NCBI GenBank assembly: GCA_028276205.1
Contig: JAPYWU010000038.1
Location: forward strand, 1-10,009
DNA from: Dictyoglomaceae bacterium
GTDB lineage: Bacteria; Dictyoglomota; Dictyoglomia; Dictyoglomales; Dictyoglomaceae
Direction of reading: 5' to 3'
DNA: 10,009 nt
Shown here: piece after piece, positions 7,646 through 10,009 of the stretch
Layout: every line of letters begins with the position of its first letter
How positions within the stretch are numbered: position 1 is the stretch's first letter
Position numbers and translations under genes: made by a program
The notes under the pieces: model-generated
Databases searched by the model: none
What the model was told of the DNA's origin: nothing
The model's input: the letters and a program-made list of their open reading frames with translations, nothing else

Positions 7646-8139
7646 ATATTCCTAATTTTCTTACTATTTTCCGTATTTTCCTAACCTTTCCTATCCTTTT
7701 ACTTTTACCAAAGAGTCCTTCTTTTTCTTTTACTTTATTCTTATTAGCTATTTTGACTGATTATCTGGATGGAGAAATTGCTCGAAGATATAACAAAATT
7801 TCCAATTTGGGTAAATTTTTGGATCCTTTAGCTGATAAGATATTGGTTATAAGTGTTTTAATATATTTTGTTAGTATGAATTTGATGTCGCCTTGGATTG
7901 TAATATTTATTCTTTTCCGAGAATTTATGGTTACGGGATTGAGAATGGCATTATTACAAAAAAATATAATTCTCCCTGCCTTAAAATCAGGCAAGATAAA
8001 AACTTTTTTTCAAGATATGGCTATATTTTTTTATATTCTAAACCTACCATTAAAAGAATATTTAATCGGAGTTGCTTTAATTTTAACTTTATATTCTGGA
8101 GTCTATTATTTTTACAAATATGGCAAAGAAATCTTCTAA
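7642..8139 (+). CDS. pgsA: CDP-diacylglycerol--glycerol-3-phosphate 3-phosphatidyltransferase
   Basis: Membrane enzyme making phosphatidylglycerol phosphate from CDP-diacylglycerol and glycerol-3-phosphate, the committed step to phosphatidylglycerol. The CDP-alcohol phosphotransferase motif D-x2-DG-x2-AR-x8-G-x3-D-x3-D is complete, with Asp40, Asp43, Gly44, Ala47, Arg48, Gly57, Asp61 and Asp65. The PgsA-type FREFMVTGLR (about 92-101) and GKIKTFFQDMAI (117-128) follow. Hydrophobic segments at about 10-22, 28-40, 68-80, 84-94, 125-138 and 141-157 fit six helices. At 165 aa it is a little shorter than the usual 180-190. AGGAGA at 7630-7635 serves ATG 7642, which overlaps the rimO stop. PgsA is favoured over PssA or other family members by the FRE...LR motif and by neighbours typical of pgsA loci. 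Confidence 0.92.
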   Translation: MNIPNFLTIFRIFLTFPILLLLPKSPSFSFTLFLLAILTDYLDGEIARRYNKISNLGKFLDPLADKILVISVLIYFVSMNLMSPWIVIFILFREFMVTGLRMALLQKNIILPALKSGKIKTFFQDMAIFFYILNLPLKEYLIGVALILTLYSGVYYFYKYGKEIF

Positions 8140-8701
8140 GGATATAAATTATAAAAGATTATTTATAGCTGTAGATTTTCCTGAAGAAATAAAAGAAAAG
8201 ATTTTTGTTTTTCAAAAAAATGTAAAAAATTCTATAATTGGCAATGTAAAATGGGTTGAGAAAGAGAATTTTCATCTTACATTAAGGTTCATTGGAGAAG
8301 TTCCAGAAAGATATGTGGATGAAATTAAAGAGATTTTGGATGAAGTAAGTCAATATGTAGAGTCTTTTCCTATAACTCTGGAGGGTTTTGGAGGATTTCC
8401 ATCCCTTAGTTCTCCAAGAGTATTATGGATAGGAATTAAAGATGGATTAAACGATTTGGAAAAAATCTTTGATCTTATTGAACGACGTTTGGTAAAAAAG
8501 GGAATACCAAAGGAGAAAAAGCCTTTTTCTCCTCATCTAACTCTTGGAAGGGTTAAAGAAAATATTAAAATTTTACAAGATTTTGATTTTAAGAAAGAAG
8601 AGATTTTAATTGAAGAAATAATACTTTTTGAAAGTATTCTTACTCCTCAAGGACCCATTTATAAACCAATTTATAAAGTATCCCTTAAAAAACATACATA
8701 G
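8120..8701 (+). CDS. thpR: RNA 2',3'-cyclic phosphodiesterase (2'-5' RNA ligase family)
   Basis: A 2H phosphoesterase: family members hydrolyse 2',3'-cyclic phosphate ends on RNA and can join or cleave 2'-5' linkages in vitro. The cellular role is poorly known. Both HxT motifs are present: FHLTLRFIGE (His52, Thr54) and FSPHLTLGRV (His139, Thr141). The C-terminal ESILTPQGPIYKPI is also typical. Length (193 aa) fits the family at about 180-190, with about 11 extra N-terminal residues before the usual RLFIAVDFP start. ATG 8120 is the only start upstream of RLF; it lies inside pgsA (20-base overlap) and has no good Shine-Dalgarno in range, suggesting coupled translation. It is the last gene of the run; a non-coding gap of 163 bases follows. 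Confidence 0.93.
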   Translation: MAKKSSKDINYKRLFIAVDFPEEIKEKIFVFQKNVKNSIIGNVKWVEKENFHLTLRFIGEVPERYVDEIKEILDEVSQYVESFPITLEGFGGFPSLSSPRVLWIGIKDGLNDLEKIFDLIERRLVKKGIPKEKKPFSPHLTLGRVKENIKILQDFDFKKEEILIEEIILFESILTPQGPIYKPIYKVSLKKHT

Positions 8702-8777
8702 ACTGAAAAAAATCTTAAAATAATGCAAAAAATAGAATAATGAAGAATAAATTTTTAAAAAACTCCTATTTTTAGCT

Positions 8778-8839
8778 ATTTTACGCTGAAAATCTCTTGA
8801 TAAATCGTGGTGTTAGTGATAAAATTGCTTTCGTAAAAT
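8778..8839 (+). repeat. 8-bp inverted repeat flanking the speH promoter
   Basis: ATTTTACG (8778-8785) and its exact complement CGTAAAAT (8832-8839) have centres 54 bases apart, about five helical turns. The left arm lies just upstream of the -35 box and the right arm sits at the predicted transcription start. This layout would suit a looping or paired-site regulator of polyamine synthesis, but no regulator is known to me and a chance match in AT-rich DNA is quite possible. Confidence 0.3.
8797..8825 (+). promoter_or_regulatory. Promoter of the speH-speE operon
   Basis: TTGATA (8797-8802), a 17-base spacer and TAAAAT (8820-8825) match the housekeeping sigma consensus. A TG at 8817-8818 adds an extended -10. 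Transcription would start near 8832, giving a leader of about 33 bases that contains the ribosome binding site. The rest of the 8702-8864 gap is A/T-rich with no gene. The only hairpin seen (8769-8776 with 8785-8792, one G-U pair) is not followed by a T-run, so it is a poor terminator for thpR. Confidence 0.65.
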
Positions 8840-8846
8840 TCTTAAG

Positions 8847-8854
8847 AAAGGAGG
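8847..8854 (+). promoter_or_regulatory. Ribosome binding site that supports the GTG start of speH
   Basis: AAAGGAGG ends 10 bases before GTG 8865. It is the strongest Shine-Dalgarno sequence in the window and justifies the non-ATG start. Confidence 0.7.
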
Positions 8855-8864
8855 CGGGACCGAA

Positions 8865-9293
8865 GTGAATATCACTGGGAAATCCTTAGGAAGACATATT
8901 TTAGCTGAGATGTACAATTGCAACCGTGAGATATTAAATGATGTGGAAAAAATTAAGGAAATAATGGTAAATGCAGCTATTGTTGCTGGAGCAGAGGTGG
9001 TTGAGGTTGTATTTCACAAATTTAGTCCATATGGTGTAAGTGGAGTAGTAGTTATATCTGAATCTCATCTTGCTATACATACATGGCCAGAATATGGGTT
9101 TGCTGCTTGCGATCTTTTTACTTGTGGGGATCACGTTAATCCATGGAAAGCTTTTGAATATTTAAACAATTATTTGCAAGCAGAACAAGTAATAACTTTT
9201 GAGGCTAAGCGTGGTATTCTTCCTATAGAGGCAGGGAATTTTAATTATAAGCCTAAGGAGGAGAAGGAAGAAGAAAAAGAGACTGTAGGTTGA
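8865..9293 (+). CDS. speH: S-adenosylmethionine decarboxylase proenzyme, prokaryotic class
   Basis: Decarboxylates AdoMet to give the aminopropyl donor for polyamine synthesis. The 142-aa proenzyme self-cleaves to create a pyruvoyl cofactor. The expected cleavage is between Glu66 and Ser67 in ISESHLAIHTWPE. His72 and Cys87 match the Thermotoga maritima processing and catalytic residues (Ser63, His68, Cys83) with a constant offset of four. Glu/Lys-rich residues 131-139 form a charged tail beyond the conserved core. GTG start with a strong ribosome binding site; the sequence after it (MNITGKSLGRHILAEMYNC) has the usual family N-terminus. It leads an operon with the aminopropyltransferase gene 35 bases downstream, which uses its product. 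Confidence 0.95.
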   Translation: MNITGKSLGRHILAEMYNCNREILNDVEKIKEIMVNAAIVAGAEVVEVVFHKFSPYGVSGVVVISESHLAIHTWPEYGFAACDLFTCGDHVNPWKAFEYLNNYLQAEQVITFEAKRGILPIEAGNFNYKPKEEKEEEKETVG

Positions 9294-9313
9294 CTGGTAA
9301 AAAATAATATTGG

Positions 9314-9321
9314 AAAGGTGG
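9314..9321 (+). promoter_or_regulatory. Ribosome binding site of the aminopropyltransferase gene
   Basis: AAAGGTGG ends 7 bases before ATG 9329 in the 35-base gap after speH. No promoter is seen in the gap, so the gene is probably co-transcribed with speH. Confidence 0.6.
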
Positions 9322-9328
9322 ACAATAT

Positions 9329-10009
9329 ATGGATGCTTATTGGATAATTGAAAAGAATCATCCCAGTGAGATTCACTGGCATGGGGTGAATAGGTTTTAT
9401 TATACAGGACAATCACCTTTTCAAAAGATTGAGATAATAGAAAGTAGTTTTTATGGAAAGTGTTTAGTTTTGGATGGAAGAATTCAGTCCAGTGAAAAGG
9501 ATGAGTTTATATATCATGAGGCAATAGTACATCCTGCCCTTGTTTTAAATCCATCCAGTGAAAAGAAAGTGTTGATTATGGGTGGAGCTGAAGGTGCCAC
9601 TCTGCGTGAAGTCTTAAGGCATAAGGATGTAAAGGAAGCGGTAATGGTGGATATAGATGGAGAAGTGGTTAGGGTTTCAAAAGAGTTTTTGCCAGAGTGG
9701 CATCAAGGTTCTTTTGAAGACCATAGAACAAAGCTTATTATAGACGATGCAAGAGCATACTTAGAAAGGACAGAGGATAAATTTGATGTAATTATTAGTG
9801 ATTTATCAGAACCTATGGAGGGAAGTCCAGCAGTTAAATTATTTACTTATGAGTTTTATAATATTGTAAAACAACATCTAAAGGAAGATGGAATTTTTGT
9901 TATGCAAGCAGGTACTACTCATCATTTGAAAATATTTTTCCATGCAGTTATGAATTCAACATTAAGGGCTGTTTTTAAAAAGGTTAGATCTTACCAAGCT
10001 TATGTACCT
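9329..10009 (+). CDS. speE: Polyamine aminopropyltransferase (SpeE family), 3' end outside window
   Basis: Transfers the aminopropyl group of decarboxylated AdoMet to an amine acceptor. The 227 visible residues hold the N-terminal beta region (WIIEKNHPSEIHWHG), LDGRIQSSEKDEFIYHEAIVHPAL (48-71), the nucleotide-binding GGAEGATLRE (85-94), VDIDGE (107-112), IDDARAYL (138-145) and the catalytic loop SDLSEPMEGSP (157-167), with Asp158 as the likely base. Canonical spermidine synthases read GGGDGG, YHEM and DSSDPxGPA at these places. The GAEGATLRE, YHEAIVHPA, PEWHQG and DLSEPMEG forms look instead like the Thermus thermophilus agmatine/triamine aminopropyltransferase and plant ACL5 thermospermine synthase. 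The acceptor may therefore be agmatine or spermidine rather than putrescine (inference). The frame stays open to the last base, and speH upstream supplies the donor. Confidence 0.92.
   Translation, partial: MDAYWIIEKNHPSEIHWHGVNRFYYTGQSPFQKIEIIESSFYGKCLVLDGRIQSSEKDEFIYHEAIVHPALVLNPSSEKKVLIMGGAEGATLREVLRHKDVKEAVMVDIDGEVVRVSKEFLPEWHQGSFEDHRTKLIIDDARAYLERTEDKFDVIISDLSEPMEGSPAVKLFTYEFYNIVKQHLKEDGIFVMQAGTTHHLKIFFHAVMNSTLRAVFKKVRSYQAYVP

Noticed and set aside
7893..8147. Plus-strand open frame overlapping the end of pgsA
   Set aside because: It is a shifted reading of the pgsA membrane region with no family resemblance; pgsA and thpR explain the DNA.
8769..8792. Possible terminator hairpin after thpR
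   Set aside because: The stem is mostly A-T with one G-U pair and no T-run follows it; it also lies immediately upstream of the -35 box.
8702..8864. SAM-sensing riboswitch upstream of speH
   Set aside because: The predicted leader is only about 33 bases and shows no riboswitch fold; the rest of the gap lies upstream of the promoter.
1..10009. Mobile elements, CRISPR arrays, tRNA or rRNA genes, phage or defence systems
   Set aside because: None was seen on either strand; the window is almost fully filled by recognisable housekeeping genes of uniform base composition.

Overview
The window comes from an AT-rich bacterial chromosome (about one third GC by eye). Arg is coded mainly by AGA/AGG, Ile often by ATA, and the proteins are rich in Lys and Glu. 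All genes lie on the plus strand and nearly all are core housekeeping genes. The compact overlapping layout, a tryptophanyl-tRNA synthetase with a Thermotoga-type iron-sulfur Cys motif, and a polyamine pair including an aminopropyltransferase of the Thermus/thermospermine-synthase type suggest an anaerobic thermophile. A Dictyoglomus-like organism is my best guess, but that is inference; no rRNA or other decisive marker is present.

Layout. Positions 2-2079 hold a nucleoside-salvage pair: the 3' part of phosphopentomutase (deoB), then pyrimidine-nucleoside phosphorylase (pdp). An M50 site-2-type membrane protease follows (2089-2688). After a 55-base gap with an extended -10 promoter-like sequence comes a tightly packed run (2744-8701): trpS, scpA, scpB, rluB, a rodZ-like gene, rimO, pgsA and thpR. 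These genes overlap or nearly touch at every junction. They cover tryptophan charging, chromosome condensation with SMC, 23S rRNA pseudouridylation, MreB-linked cell shape, ribosomal protein S12 methylthiolation, phosphatidylglycerol synthesis and a 2H RNA phosphodiesterase. Several internal starts lack a good ribosome binding site, so translation is probably coupled.

A 163-base gap (8702-8864) carries the best promoter in the window (TTGATA, 17 bases, TAAAAT with an upstream TG), flanked by an 8-bp inverted repeat. It drives a polyamine operon: speH (pyruvoyl S-adenosylmethionine decarboxylase) and the start of an aminopropyltransferase (speE-like) that runs off the end. SpeH makes the decarboxylated AdoMet that the second enzyme uses.

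I found no mobile element, CRISPR array, tRNA, rRNA, phage or defence gene, and no clear rho-independent terminator. There is no evidence of a wholly new system. The points most worth a second look are the TrpRS Cys motif, the atypical aminopropyltransferase, the divergent ScpA and the dyad around the speH promoter.
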